Source of the DNA: Bacillota bacterium
GTDB lineage: Bacteria > Bacillota > Clostridia > Lachnospirales > Lachnospiraceae
Direction: 5' to 3'
Length of the DNA: 64,000 bases
Assembly (NCBI GenBank): GCA_029224465.1
Contig: JAQXUQ010000010.1
Span: 62,001-126,000 of the forward strand
The position numbers and the translations under genes were made by a program. Of this stretch, positions 44,517-54,900 are shown piece by piece (positions within the stretch are counted from its first letter, which is position 1; each line of letters begins with the position of its first letter). The notes under the pieces were generated by a model. The model made no database searches and was not told the DNA's origin. It worked only from the letters and a program-made list of their open reading frames with translations.

Positions 44517-46289
44517 CATGCGCTCCGGAGCGCTGAAGCCCAGAACGTCGATACAGGTGTTCAGAATCCGCTCCGTAAGAGCAAGAAGGGCGATCCAGCC
44601 TTTCTTCGTATTCTCATCCTCTTCCGAGAGAATTCTTGTGCCATGATAAAAGCTGTTGAAATCATTGGACAGCTGATAAATATAGGCGCAGATTTTGTGG
44701 GGAGCCAGCTCCTCATACGCGTTTTCCATCATGGCGCCAAAGCCCGCAAGATCACGCATCAGTGCCTTTTCCGCACTGCTTTTCGGCTCCGCGACCGCAT
44801 CCGGCAGAGCCGCTGCCGCATTCTGTAAAGACTCCTGATATTTCTTCAGGATGGATTTGATCCGGACAATCGTATAAAGAATGTAAGGGCCGGTATCCCC
44901 TTCAAAAGATGTAAATTTATCCGTGTCGAAGATATAATCTTTCGACGCCTGATTGGAGAGGTCACCGTATTTGATGGCGGCGAGGGCTACCTGCTTCGCC
45001 GTTTTTTCCGCTTCCTCTTCCGGGATATCTTTGTTGGTGCGGATCTTTTCCAGCATCTGTTCATCTATGTCGCGGATCAGCGTTTCCAGGCGCATGACAC
45101 CGCCGTCTCTTGTCTTGAACGGCTTTCCGTCCTTGCCGTTCACCGTGCCGAAGCCAAGGAACGTGAGTTTCGCCTCGTCCCCGATCAGCCCGCACTTTCT
45201 CGCTGCGCGGAACGTCTGTACGAAATGCAGCTCCTGCCGCTTGTCAACGACGTAGATAATCTGATCCGGATCATCCATGTCCTTCCGCATCTTGATCGTA
45301 GCAAGATCCGTCGTCGTATAAAGCGCGGCGCCGTCGGACTTTAAAATCATGCAGGGCGGAACTTCCTTCGTATCGTCCGGCTCGCTGACATCAACAACAA
45401 GCGCGCCCTGACTTTCATGCGCGAAGCCGCCGTCCTTCATCTGCCGCACCATGACCGGAATAATGTCATTGACCGTGGACTCGCCGTTCCAGAGATCAAA
45501 ATCAACATTTAATGCAGCATAGTTGCGTTTCATATCCGCGACGGAAACGTTAATGATATGTTTCCAGAGAGCGCGCAGGCCGCGTTTTCCTTCCTGCAGC
45601 GCGTGCGTATTCGCGAGCGCCTCCGCGTGATACGCTTCATCGGTTTTGGAAATTCCGCTTGCGTACGGGTAGATTTCCTCAAGATCGCTGACGGTAAACG
45701 GAGCTTCCTTCGGATATTCGCCGGTATAACTCTCATCAAAATAAGGCAGCTCCGGATGCCGGTGCTGCAGCTCGGTAATGACAAGTCCCATCTGCAGTCC
45801 CCAGTCGCCAAGATGGATATCACCGATCGCCGTGTCGCCGTGATAACGGACAATTCTTTTGACCGCCTCGCCGATCACCGCCGAACGAAGATGACCTACA
45901 TGGAGAGGTTTTGCGACATTCGGCCCGCCGTAGTCAATGATAACCTTGCGGGGCTTTTCCGGCTGCGCCATGCCGAACTTCTGTTCCTTCTGCATCTGCA
46001 GAAGCCATGACTGCAGGAAACTCCCTTTTACATTCAGGTTAATGAAGCCGGGCTTTACGACATTTACATCCGCAAAAACATCGCTGCCCTGCAGCTTCTG
46101 TGCAACCTCCTGCGCAATCATAAACGGCGCCTTATGATACCGCTTTGCGCCTGCCATCGCGCCGTTGCACTGATACTCCGCAAGATCCGGTCTCGCGGAT
46201 ACGCTCACCTTTCCGAGCGCAGCATCGTAACCTGCGGCGGCAAACGCCTTTCCCGTTTCCTCTGATAAGTAATCAAAAAACTGTTTCAT
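44514..46289 (-). CDS. argS: Arginyl-tRNA synthetase
   Basis: ArgRS, 591 residues, has the N-terminal Add-1 domain, the HIGH-type motif GGPNVAKPLHVGHLRS (residues about 125-140) and a C-terminal DALR anticodon-binding domain. The KMSKS region is degenerate (GGVMRLETLI), as in many ArgRS. It is the last gene of carA-carB-queH-orf-argS, 30 bp after the small gene upstream. No T-box leader precedes it. Confidence 0.97.
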   Translation of the reverse strand: MKQFFDYLSEETGKAFAAAGYDAALGKVSVSARPDLAEYQCNGAMAGAKRYHKAPFMIAQEVAQKLQGSDVFADVNVVKPGFINLNVKGSFLQSWLLQMQKEQKFGMAQPEKPRKVIIDYGGPNVAKPLHVGHLRSAVIGEAVKRIVRYHGDTAIGDIHLGDWGLQMGLVITELQHRHPELPYFDESYTGEYPKEAPFTVSDLEEIYPYASGISKTDEAYHAEALANTHALQEGKRGLRALWKHIINVSVADMKRNYAALNVDFDLWNGESTVNDIIPVMVRQMKDGGFAHESQGALVVDVSEPDDTKEVPPCMILKSDGAALYTTTDLATIKMRKDMDDPDQIIYVVDKRQELHFVQTFRAARKCGLIGDEAKLTFLGFGTVNGKDGKPFKTRDGGVMRLETLIRDIDEQMLEKIRTNKDIPEEEAEKTAKQVALAAIKYGDLSNQASKDYIFDTDKFTSFEGDTGPYILYTIVRIKSILKKYQESLQNAAAALPDAVAEPKSSAEKALMRDLAGFGAMMENAYEELAPHKICAYIYQLSNDFNSFYHGTRILSEEDENTKKGWIALLALTERILNTCIDVLGFSAPERM

Positions 46290-46319
46290 AATTACCTTTT
46301 CTTTCTGTTACCGCGGTCC

Positions 46320-46655
46320 TTATCTTTCAAACCGGAAATAAACAATGATGGCATCATCATCCCGGTGAATCCAGACGGTGTTGTCCTCGCCGTCCTGTGC
46401 CGGCAGACCGCAGATATCGTAGCAGCCGTATTCATGGCCTTTGACCTCAAGTCTGCCCCGGCTCTGCGCAAGGCCGAACGCTCCCTTCTGAAACCCGTCT
46501 ACCGCAGTAATAATCTTCTGAATGTTGTCCCCGTCAAGGAAAAACTCCCGGATACCTCTGGACAGATACACCGGATCTCCATTGATATTCCCGTACAGTG
46601 CGGTACCAAATCCTCTTCTTCCGACTAGCTCCTGCAATTCTTTAAAATCTTTCAT
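46320..46655 (-). CDS. Small protein of unknown function
   Basis: Not recognised. This is a 111-residue soluble alpha/beta protein, from MKDFKELQELVGRRGFGTALYGN to a VWIHRDDDAIIVYFRFER end. Its start overlaps the queH stop by 4 bp (ATGA), a clear sign of coupled translation. No catalytic motif stands out. Confidence 0.75.
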   Translation of the reverse strand: MKDFKELQELVGRRGFGTALYGNINGDPVYLSRGIREFFLDGDNIQKIITAVDGFQKGAFGLAQSRGRLEVKGHEYGCYDICGLPAQDGEDNTVWIHRDDDAIIVYFRFER

Positions 46656-47371
46656 GCCTTTGCTCCTGTTGTCATGCCGCTTTCTCCGGACGCTCTCTCT
46701 TTACGTCTTCTCTCCGACTCCTCTTTACTGAATCTGCAGCCGCAGTAATCCTGCCTGTACAGCCCGAACCGTTTCGAGAGCTCTATGCTCCTTTTATATC
46801 CGTCTTTCTTCTTGAAATCCGACGGCAGAAACGGGATGCCGTACTTTTCTCCCATCGCTTCGCCGATCTTGTTCAGCCTGTCCGCGTCCTTTAAAGGTGA
46901 AATCGTAAGGGTCGTGGTGAAATAGTCAAAGCCTTGTTTCTTCGCCTCCGCAGCTGTTTTTTCCAGACGCAGCGCAAAACATCTGGTACACCGCTCGCCG
47001 CCCTCCGGAATGTTTTCCATTCCTCTGGCTGCGGCTTCAAAAACAGCTCCGTCGTAATCGCAGTCACGAATTGCAATCCGGTTCGCCCTCTTCGTGGAAA
47101 GCATACCGTCATAGCTTTCTTCGTCGACCTGACGGTTATACGCATGGATCAGCCGCACGAGCTCGGCCTTTCGTTTCTCGTATTCAAGGGTCTCCGAAAT
47201 ATTCGGGTTATAAAAGAATACCGTGACATGGAAATCCTCCCGCAGCCGTTCGAGGCAGGCACTGGAGCAGGGTGCGCAGCAGCACTGCAGCAGGAGGGTC
47301 GGAACCCTTCCCTCCTTCTGCAGTCCTTCGGTTATCGCATCCAGTTCCTTCGCGTAATTTCTTTTATTCAA
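46652..47371 (-). CDS. queH: Epoxyqueuosine reductase QueH
   Basis: QueH performs the last step of queuosine synthesis on tRNA, replacing QueG. The CCCAPC motif (about residues 28-33), a CTRCF pair and YCGCRFS supply the Cys ligands for the iron-sulfur cluster and metal site. The start is uncertain: the TTG at 47371 gives NKRNYAKELDAI at the N-terminus, as I recall for homologues, and an in-frame TTG at 47389 is possible. Both overlap the carB 3' end, and neither has an ideal ribosome site. It ends in a 4 bp overlap with the next gene. Confidence 0.88.
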   Translation of the reverse strand: MNKRNYAKELDAITEGLQKEGRVPTLLLQCCCAPCSSACLERLREDFHVTVFFYNPNISETLEYEKRKAELVRLIHAYNRQVDEESYDGMLSTKRANRIAIRDCDYDGAVFEAAARGMENIPEGGERCTRCFALRLEKTAAEAKKQGFDYFTTTLTISPLKDADRLNKIGEAMGEKYGIPFLPSDFKKKDGYKRSIELSKRFGLYRQDYCGCRFSKEESERRRKERASGESGMTTGAKA

Positions 47372-50300
47372 GTCCTTTTGCTTTCTCAATATTACTGTCC
47401 AGCTTCGCGATATCGATCACGGAAAGGTTGGTTTCCTCCGCCTGATGCTCCAGCGAAGAAACAAGAGCCTTCGCCGTATCCAGCGATGTGATCGTTGTAA
47501 CGCCGGTTTCAATCGCCGTGCGCCGGATCAGGAAGCCGTCCCGGTTCTTGTCGCGCCCCTGTGTCGGCGTATCAATAACCAGATCGATCTTATGTCCCAG
47601 CAGCAGGTCCATGACGGTCGGAGATTCCTGATCAATACGGTTGACTCTCCTGCAGGGAATATTGTTTTCCTGCAGGACCGCAGCGGTGCCGAGGGTCGAA
47701 TAAATAATGTATCCGAGGTTTGCGTAGCGTCTGGCGATATCGATAATTTCTCCCTTGTCGGCATCTTTCACTGTGATAATCATCTGTCTGTGCCTGGGCA
47801 GATCGACACCGGCGCCCATAAATGCCTTGTACAAAGCTTCGTTGAAGTCCCTGGAAATGCCAAGGCACTCGCCGGTGGACTTCATCTCGGGGCCGACCGA
47901 AATCTCTGCGCCGCGGATCTTCTCCGTGGAGAAAACAGGCATCTTGATCGCAATCGTACCCGCCTCGGGCGCGAGGCCAGGCTTATAACCGAACTCTGTG
48001 ATTTTATGGCCCAGCATACAGCGTGCCGCAAGATCCACAATCGGAATACCGGTCACCTTGCTGATATATGGCACGGTTCTCGACGAGCGGGGGTTTGCCT
48101 CGATGATATAAACCTCTTCGCCGACCGCGATGAACTGCACGTTGATAAGACCTACGATATGCAGCTCCATTGCCAGCCGTCTTGTATATTCGGCGATTGT
48201 CTCCTTCACTTTCGTTGAAAGCGACTGCGCGGGATAAACGGAAATCGAGTCTCCCGAATGTACGCCCGAACGTTCGATATGCTCCATAATGCCCGGAATC
48301 AGGATATTCTCGCCGTCACAGACCGCGTCAACCTCGGTTTCGGTACCCTGCAGATATTTGTCGACAAGGATCGGGTGCTCCTGTGTATAGCGGTTGATAA
48401 CCGCCATGAACTGCTCGATTTCCTCGTCGGAAATCGCAATCTGCATGCCCTGGCCTCCGAGTACGTAGGAAGGGCGTACAAGCACGGGATAGCCCAGACG
48501 GTGTGCGACTGCCTTTGCTTCCTCCGCCGTAAATACGGTAGCGCCTTCCGCTCTCTTAATGCCGGTTTTCTGCAGCACCTGGTCAAAGATTTCGCGGTCT
48601 TCCGCCGCGTCCACATCCTTTGCGTCCGTGCCGAGAATCGGCACGCCGAATTTTGTCAGCGCCGCAGTCAGCTTGATGGCGGTCTGTCCGCCGAACTGCA
48701 CGACAGCGTAGTCGGGATGTTCGATGTCGATGATGTTTTTCACGTCTTCCGGCGTCAGCGGCTCAAAATAGAGCTTGTCCGCAATGTCAAAGTCCGTGGA
48801 AACCGTCTCGGGGTTGTTGTTGATGATAATTGTCTCGAACCCTGCCTTCGAAAAAGCCCAGGTAGCGTGAACAGAACAATAGTCAAACTCAATGCCCTGG
48901 CCGATGCGGATCGGACCGGAGCCGAGAACCAGAATCTTTCTGCGTTTCGTCACTCTTTCCGCGGCCTCATCCGCATCATTCCGGTTATAAACCGAATAGA
49001 AGTACGGCGTCTGCGCCTCGAACTCAGCGGCACAGGTGTCTACCATTTTATACCTGGCTGTAATGCCGCAGGCATAGCGTCTCTTCGCGATCTCTTCTTC
49101 GGAGATGCCGGTATAACGAGAAATCACGCTGTCAGGAAACTCGAGTCTTTTAGCCTGCGCAAGCAGTTCATCCGTCAGCTTGCCCTTGCGGAGCTTCTCT
49201 TCCATACGGACCAGCGTGTGGATTCTGTCGATAAACCACTCGTCGATCATCGTGATTTCATGGATCGTCGATTTGGATATGCCTTTTCGCAGAGCTTCCG
49301 CAATGACCCAGATCCTCTGGTCGTCCACAACGGTCAGACGCACGAAGAGCTCTTCCTTGGACAGATGGCTGAAATCATAACTGTCCAGCGCGTCGACATG
49401 CTGCTCGAGCGAACGGATCGCCTTCATCAGGCCGCCTTCAAAACACGAGCTGATCGCCATGACTTCGCCTGTTGCCTTCATCTGTGTCGTCAGAGTTCTC
49501 TTGGCGGTGATGAACTTGTCAAAAGGCAGCCGCGGCATCTTGACGACACAGTAGTCGAGCGCGGGTTCGAAGGACGCGTATGTTTTGCCGGTAACTGCGT
49601 TTCTGATCTCATCGAGCGTAAAGCCGAGCGCAATCTTGGCCGCAACCTTCGCAATCGGATAACCGGTCGCCTTGGAAGCCAGTGCGGAAGAACGGGACAC
49701 ACGCGGGTTAACCTCAATGACACAATATTCAAAGCTTGTCGGATGAAGCGCGAACTGCACGTTGCAGCCGCCCGTAATCTGCAGCTCGTTGATGATGTTG
49801 AGCGCCGCGGTACGCAGCATCTGATATTCCTTGTCGGAGAGCGTCTGGGAAGGCGCGACAACAATCGAATCGCCGGTGTGCACGCCGACCGGATCAATGT
49901 TCTCCATGTTGCAGACGGTGATGCAGTTGCCGGCGCCATCGCGCATAACTTCGTATTCGATTTCCTTCCAGCCGGAAATGCAGCGTTCCACCAGCACCTG
50001 GCCGACACGGGAAAGGCGGAGTCCGTTTTCGAGGATCTTGCGAAGTTCCTGAACCGAATGCGCAATACCGCCGCCCGAACCGCCAAGCGTGTAAGCCGGA
50101 CGGAGTACGACCGGATACCCGATCTTTTCGGCAAATTTTACGCCGTCTTCGACATTCTCCACGACTTCGGAAGCCGCGACCGGCTCCCCGATTTTCTCCA
50201 TGGTTTCCTTGAACATTTCACGGTCTTCGGCCTTTTTGATGGTCAGTGCCGTAGTACCGAGAAGCTTTACGCCGTGCGCGTCAAGGAAACCGGATTCCGC

Positions 50301-50606
50301 AAGCTCCATGCCGAGGTTCAGACCTGCCTGTCCGCCCAGTGTCGGCAGAAGGCTGTCGGGTTTTTCCTTCTCAATGATCTTTTCCAGAACAGGCACCGTC
50401 AGAGGCTCGATGTAGACTTCGTCCGCAATGTCCTTGTCGGTCATAATCGTCGCGGGATTGGAATTGACGAGGCAGACTTCCACGCCCTCTTCCTTGAGGG
50501 AGCGGCATGCCTGCGTGCCCGCATAATCGAATTCGGCGGCCTGTCCGATGACAATCGGCCCGGAACCGATCACCATGACTTTATGTACATCTTTATTCTT
50601 CGGCAT
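47364..50606 (-). CDS. carB: Carbamoyl-phosphate synthase, large subunit
   Basis: CarB, 1080 residues, uses ammonia from CarA, bicarbonate and two ATP to make carbamoyl phosphate for arginine and pyrimidines. The two homologous halves each begin with a GSGPI(V/R)IGQ motif (residues about 13-22 and 558-566) and contain ATP-grasp domains. The C-terminal MGS-like allosteric domain (about 935-1080) is present. It follows carA by 2 bp. The 3' end overlaps queH. Confidence 0.98.
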   Translation of the reverse strand: MPKNKDVHKVMVIGSGPIVIGQAAEFDYAGTQACRSLKEEGVEVCLVNSNPATIMTDKDIADEVYIEPLTVPVLEKIIEKEKPDSLLPTLGGQAGLNLGMELAESGFLDAHGVKLLGTTALTIKKAEDREMFKETMEKIGEPVAASEVVENVEDGVKFAEKIGYPVVLRPAYTLGGSGGGIAHSVQELRKILENGLRLSRVGQVLVERCISGWKEIEYEVMRDGAGNCITVCNMENIDPVGVHTGDSIVVAPSQTLSDKEYQMLRTAALNIINELQITGGCNVQFALHPTSFEYCVIEVNPRVSRSSALASKATGYPIAKVAAKIALGFTLDEIRNAVTGKTYASFEPALDYCVVKMPRLPFDKFITAKRTLTTQMKATGEVMAISSCFEGGLMKAIRSLEQHVDALDSYDFSHLSKEELFVRLTVVDDQRIWVIAEALRKGISKSTIHEITMIDEWFIDRIHTLVRMEEKLRKGKLTDELLAQAKRLEFPDSVISRYTGISEEEIAKRRYACGITARYKMVDTCAAEFEAQTPYFYSVYNRNDADEAAERVTKRRKILVLGSGPIRIGQGIEFDYCSVHATWAFSKAGFETIIINNNPETVSTDFDIADKLYFEPLTPEDVKNIIDIEHPDYAVVQFGGQTAIKLTAALTKFGVPILGTDAKDVDAAEDREIFDQVLQKTGIKRAEGATVFTAEEAKAVAHRLGYPVLVRPSYVLGGQGMQIAISDEEIEQFMAVINRYTQEHPILVDKYLQGTETEVDAVCDGENILIPGIMEHIERSGVHSGDSISVYPAQSLSTKVKETIAEYTRRLAMELHIVGLINVQFIAVGEEVYIIEANPRSSRTVPYISKVTGIPIVDLAARCMLGHKITEFGYKPGLAPEAGTIAIKMPVFSTEKIRGAEISVGPEMKSTGECLGISRDFNEALYKAFMGAGVDLPRHRQMIITVKDADKGEIIDIARRYANLGYIIYSTLGTAAVLQENNIPCRRVNRIDQESPTVMDLLLGHKIDLVIDTPTQGRDKNRDGFLIRRTAIETGVTTITSLDTAKALVSSLEHQAEETNLSVIDIAKLDSNIEKAKGLE

Positions 50607-50608
50607 AC

Positions 50609-51853
50609 TCAGGCCTCCTTCCTGCCGGCTTGCGGGTTCGCGAAAACACTTTTCCCCTGCCGGATGCTGTCAATAAATCTGTCAAAGAGGAATCCTGTGT
50701 CCTGCGGTCCGGGGCAGGCTTCCGGATGGAACTGCACCGTAAAAATGTTCTTGTCCTTATACAGCAGGCCTTCATTCGTTCCGTCATTTACATTTTCAAA
50801 CAGCGGAACCGCGACCGAGGGATCCAGTGATTTTTCATCCACCGCGTAGCCGTGATTCTGCGAGGAAATGTAAACGCGTCCGCTCGAAAGATCCCTGACC
50901 GGGTGATTACCGCCGCGGTGGCCGTATTTGAGCTTGTAAGTGTCCGCTCCCGTCGCGAGCGCAAGGAGCTGATGTCCGAGGCAGATCGCAAAAATCGGGA
51001 TATCGCTGTCATAGAGCTTTCTGACTTCACGAATGACCGAGGTGCATTCCTTCGGGTCTCCGGGGCCGTTGCTGAGCATGATGCCGTCCGGGTTCGAGGC
51101 GATAATGTCCTCCGCTCTGGTCATGGCAGGCCATACCGTCACATCACAGCCGCGGTGCGCAAGCTCGAGAGCAATGTTTTTCTTCGCGCCGACATCCAGA
51201 AGCGCGATCGCAAGGCCGGTGCCGTTCAGGGCGGTTACAAGAGAAGGCCTTTTCTCTTTGCGTCCCTTGTCGCCTTCCAGATACGCTTCATAGCTTTCCT
51301 CATCAAAGACGGCATGCCCGGAAAGCGGTCCGTTCTCCGAAAGATCCTTCGAACCGGAGACCAGATATTTCTCGCGGCAGCTGACCTTTGCCACCACCTT
51401 TCCGCAGGAATACGCCTTGAGCCTTGGCAGAATCTCATCCAGCTGATAGTTCTCATTGGTTGTAATCATGCCGTTCATGGTGCCCTTCTCCCGAAGGAGC
51501 TTGGTCAGCGCGCGGGTATCAATTCCTTCGATCCCGGGCACGTCGTATTTTTCAAGGAAAGTGTGCAGCGGCATATCCGAGCGGAAATTGCTGGGAACCG
51601 CGCAGGCTTCCCTTACGATAAGCGCATCCGGCCAGGGGCGCTGCGATTCCATATCTTCGGTGCATACGCCGTAATTGCCGATGAGCGGATAGGTCATGCA
51701 GACAGCCTGCCCCGCATAGCTGGGATCTGTCAGGACTTCCGGATATCCGGCCATGGAGGTGTTGAAAACAATCTCGCTCACGACTTCTTTCTGCGAGCCG
51801 AAATTTTTCCCCTCGAAGACCGTTCCGTCTTCCAGTATCAGAAATGATTTCAT
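50609..51853 (-). CDS. carA: Carbamoyl-phosphate synthase, small subunit
   Basis: CarA, 414 residues, is the glutaminase subunit. The N-terminal CPSase domain (FLILEDGTVFEGKNFG) is followed by a class I glutamine amidotransferase with the nucleophile Cys in IFAICLGHQLLAL and the His/Glu pair in FHPEACPGP. About 40 residues in the middle (near 165-205) include a KGRKEKRPS insertion. The ATG at 51853 has GGAG upstream. First gene of the carAB-queH-orf-argS run. I found no convincing promoter or Arg box in the 132 bp upstream. Confidence 0.97.
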   Translation of the reverse strand: MKSFLILEDGTVFEGKNFGSQKEVVSEIVFNTSMAGYPEVLTDPSYAGQAVCMTYPLIGNYGVCTEDMESQRPWPDALIVREACAVPSNFRSDMPLHTFLEKYDVPGIEGIDTRALTKLLREKGTMNGMITTNENYQLDEILPRLKAYSCGKVVAKVSCREKYLVSGSKDLSENGPLSGHAVFDEESYEAYLEGDKGRKEKRPSLVTALNGTGLAIALLDVGAKKNIALELAHRGCDVTVWPAMTRAEDIIASNPDGIMLSNGPGDPKECTSVIREVRKLYDSDIPIFAICLGHQLLALATGADTYKLKYGHRGGNHPVRDLSSGRVYISSQNHGYAVDEKSLDPSVAVPLFENVNDGTNEGLLYKDKNIFTVQFHPEACPGPQDTGFLFDRFIDSIRQGKSVFANPQAGRKEA

Positions 51854-51934
51854 TCGCTTCTCCTTTGCATATGATGACCCGGACACTCTGTGGACGGGCT
51901 CATAACTGTGAAAAACTCATGGGTTCTTATATAC

Positions 51935-51967
51935 ACCGAAAGCCAGGGCGCACTCCGTGCGCTCCGG
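51935..51967 (-). terminator. Hairpin after purL
   Basis: GCC..GGCGCAC (51942-51953) pairs with GTGCGC..GGC (51957-51967). TTTCGG follows close behind on the minus strand. It lies about 20 bp after the purL stop. Confidence 0.5.
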
Positions 51968-51985
51968 CTGCAGGTGATAACAAAA

Positions 51986-54900
51986 TTATTGGAAATAACG
52001 CACGCCGGAAGCGAAGATCCCAAGATCCTGCTCGCCGTAAATATTGACCGCAATGTGGTCGCCGCGTCTTTCCGAATGGCACATCTTGCCCAGCACTCTT
52101 CCGTCCGGACTCGTGATACCTTCAACCGCGAGATAAGAGCCGTTGATATTCCACTCTTCATCCATCGACACATTTCCTTCGGGATCACAGTACTGCGTGG
52201 CAACCTGACCGTTTTCAAAGAGCTTGTCCAGCCACTCCTTCGGCGCTACAAAACGGCCTTCACCGTGGGATGCGGGGTTGACATATACGCCGCCGGGCTG
52301 AGCACCGGCAAGCCAGGGAGACTTGTTGCTGACGACCTTGATATAGGCTTCCCTTGAAATATGTCTGCCGATCGTGTTAAACGTCAGCGTCGGCGCATTT
52401 TCATCCTGTCCGCAGAGGCGTCCGTTCGGAACAAGTCCCAGCTTGATGAGCGCCTGGAAACCGTTGCAGATGCCCAGGACCAGGCCGTCTCTGTTTTCCA
52501 GAAGATCCGTAACCGCCTCTTTCATCTTTTCGTTCCGGAAGCTTGCCGCGAAGAACTTCGCCGATCCGTCCGGTTCATCGCCTGCCGAGAAACCGCCCGG
52601 GAACATGATCATCTGAGACTGCTCAATTGCCTCTTTAAAGGAATCCACCGACTCGCGGATGCCTTCCGGCGTAATATTGCGGAATACCCGTACAATCGTT
52701 CTCGCGCCCGCTTCCTCAAAGGCCGCTGCCGAATCATATTCGCAGTTTGTTCCGGGGAAGACCGGGATAAATACGGTCGGCTGTCCGATCTTGTGCGTGC
52801 ATACATGCACTTCCTTCGCGCTATAAAGCGGAGAAGGAACCGGCTCTTTGGAATCTGTGGAAACCGTCGGGAAAACGCTTTCCAGTGTCTTCTTCCATGC
52901 GTCCAGCGCACAGGAAACGGAAACAGAAGCGCTGCCGTAGGTAAACTGCCCGTCATCCGTAACCGCGCCGACAATATCATAGTCAACGTCTTCGAGCGAT
53001 GCAAGGCTTTCCACGTCATCTGCCGCGACTTCTACAAGAAGATCTCCTGTCGCGTTCTCGAAAAGAGCTCTTGTCGGAATCGTCTTTTCAAATGCTACGC
53101 CCAGCTGATTGCCAAACGCCATCTTCGCAGCAGCCGGTGCAACGCCGTACGCATCCAGTGCGTAAGCGGCAATCGCAACTTTCGAACGGATGAGCCCCGT
53201 AATCTTCCGGTACAGATCGATTACCTTGTCATACACCGGGATATCATACTCGTCCTTAGGAATATAGAAGCGGACAAGAACGTCTCCCGCGTTCTTGAGC
53301 TCCGGTGTCAGCACCTCGTCCTGCTCCCCGAGATCGACCGCGAAGGAAACCAGTGTCTGCGGTACATCGATCACGGTTCCGTCCTTTTCGTCAAAGGTTC
53401 CCGAGCTCGAATCCTTACCGCCGATCGACGCGATGCCGTATCCGATCTGCGCGTCGTAGGCGCCGAGGAGCGCGCAGAACGGTGAGCTCCAGCGCTTCGG
53501 GTCAGACGAAACTCTCGGATTGAATTCCTGAAACGTAAAATGCAGTCTGTCAAAGTCACCGCCGGACGCGATGATCTTCGCGATGGACTGTGTAACCGCG
53601 TAAATCGCGCCGTGATACGGGCTCCACGAAGACAGGTACGGATCAAAGCCGAAGCTCATCATTGTAACCGCATTCGTATGTCCATGCAAAACAGGGACTT
53701 TCGCAGTCATCGCCTGCGTTTCGGTCAGCTGATAGCGACCGCCGTACGGCATCGTGACCGTACCCGCGCCGATGGAGGAGTCGAAGCGTTCCACCAGACC
53801 TTTCTGCGAGCAGACGTTCAGATCCGACAAGACCGCCCTGAACGCTTCCGGAAATACTTCCGGTTCCACTGCTGTATCTTCGAGAGGATCGATGTACTTC
53901 GCCACGCCTTCGGAAGCAATCTTGTACAGATAGCAGTCTTCCTGCTTCGGCGCAAGCACATCCACATCATTTTCCTGATGCGCGCCGTTGGTATCGAGGA
54001 AGTCTCTGGAAAGATCGACAATCGCCTTTCCTCTCCATCTGAGCACAAGGCGTGCAGACTCGGTTACCACAGCGACATGCGTTGCCTCCAGATTCTCCTG
54101 CGCGGCCAGAGCAAGGAAACGATCCTTGTTCTCCGGTGCGACAACAACAGCCATGCGCTCCTGTGATTCGGAAATTGCAAGCTCTGTCCCGTCAAGGCCT
54201 TCATACTTCTTCGGTACAAGATCAAGGTTGATATCAAGGCCTCTTGCCAGCTCTCCGATTGCGACGGAGACGCCGCCGGCGCCGAAATCATTGCATTTCT
54301 TGATAAGATGCGCGGCTTCCGGACGGCGGAACAGACGCTGGAGCTTGCGCTCTGTAGGAGCATTGCCCTTCTGTACTTCGGCGCCGCAGGTCTCCAGCGA
54401 CTGCTCGGTATGTACCTTGGATGAGCCGGTCGCGCCGCCGCAGCCGTCGCGGCCGGTGCGGCCGCCGAGCAGAATGATCACATCTCCGGGTACGGGATCT
54501 TCCCGGACAACATTCTTTCTTGGCGCAGCGCCCATGACAGCACCGATCTCCATGCGCTTCGCAACGTAGCCCGGATGATAAATTTCCTTGACTTCACCTG
54601 TAGCAAGACCGATCTGATTGCCATAGCTCGAATATCCCTGCGCGGCACCCAGAACCAGCTTCTTCTGCGGAAGCTTCCCCTCGAGCGTCTGCGATACCGG
54701 GACCGTCGGATCTGCCGCGCCCGTCACACGCATTGCCTGATAAACGTAACCTCTGCCGGAAAGCGGGTCGCGGATGGCGCCGCCAAGGCAGGTCGCCGCA
54801 CCGCCGAACGGCTCGATTTCCGTCGGATGATTGTGTGTCTCGTTCTTGAAGAAGATCAGCCACTCCTCGCGTTCGGGACCATTGCCGTAATCAGTCTCAA

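Noticed and set aside
46290-46319. T-box leader before argS, or before glnS at 25457-25596
   Set aside because: The gaps are too short, and no AGGGTGGnACCGCG-type T-box sequence is present.
48258-50849. Open frame of 863 codons opposite carB
   Set aside because: It is the antisense of a full-length, motif-complete carB. Similar long antisense frames opposite addA (10617-12791), the phosphatase (8049-9605) and the YfhO gene (32471-34369) are rejected for the same reason.
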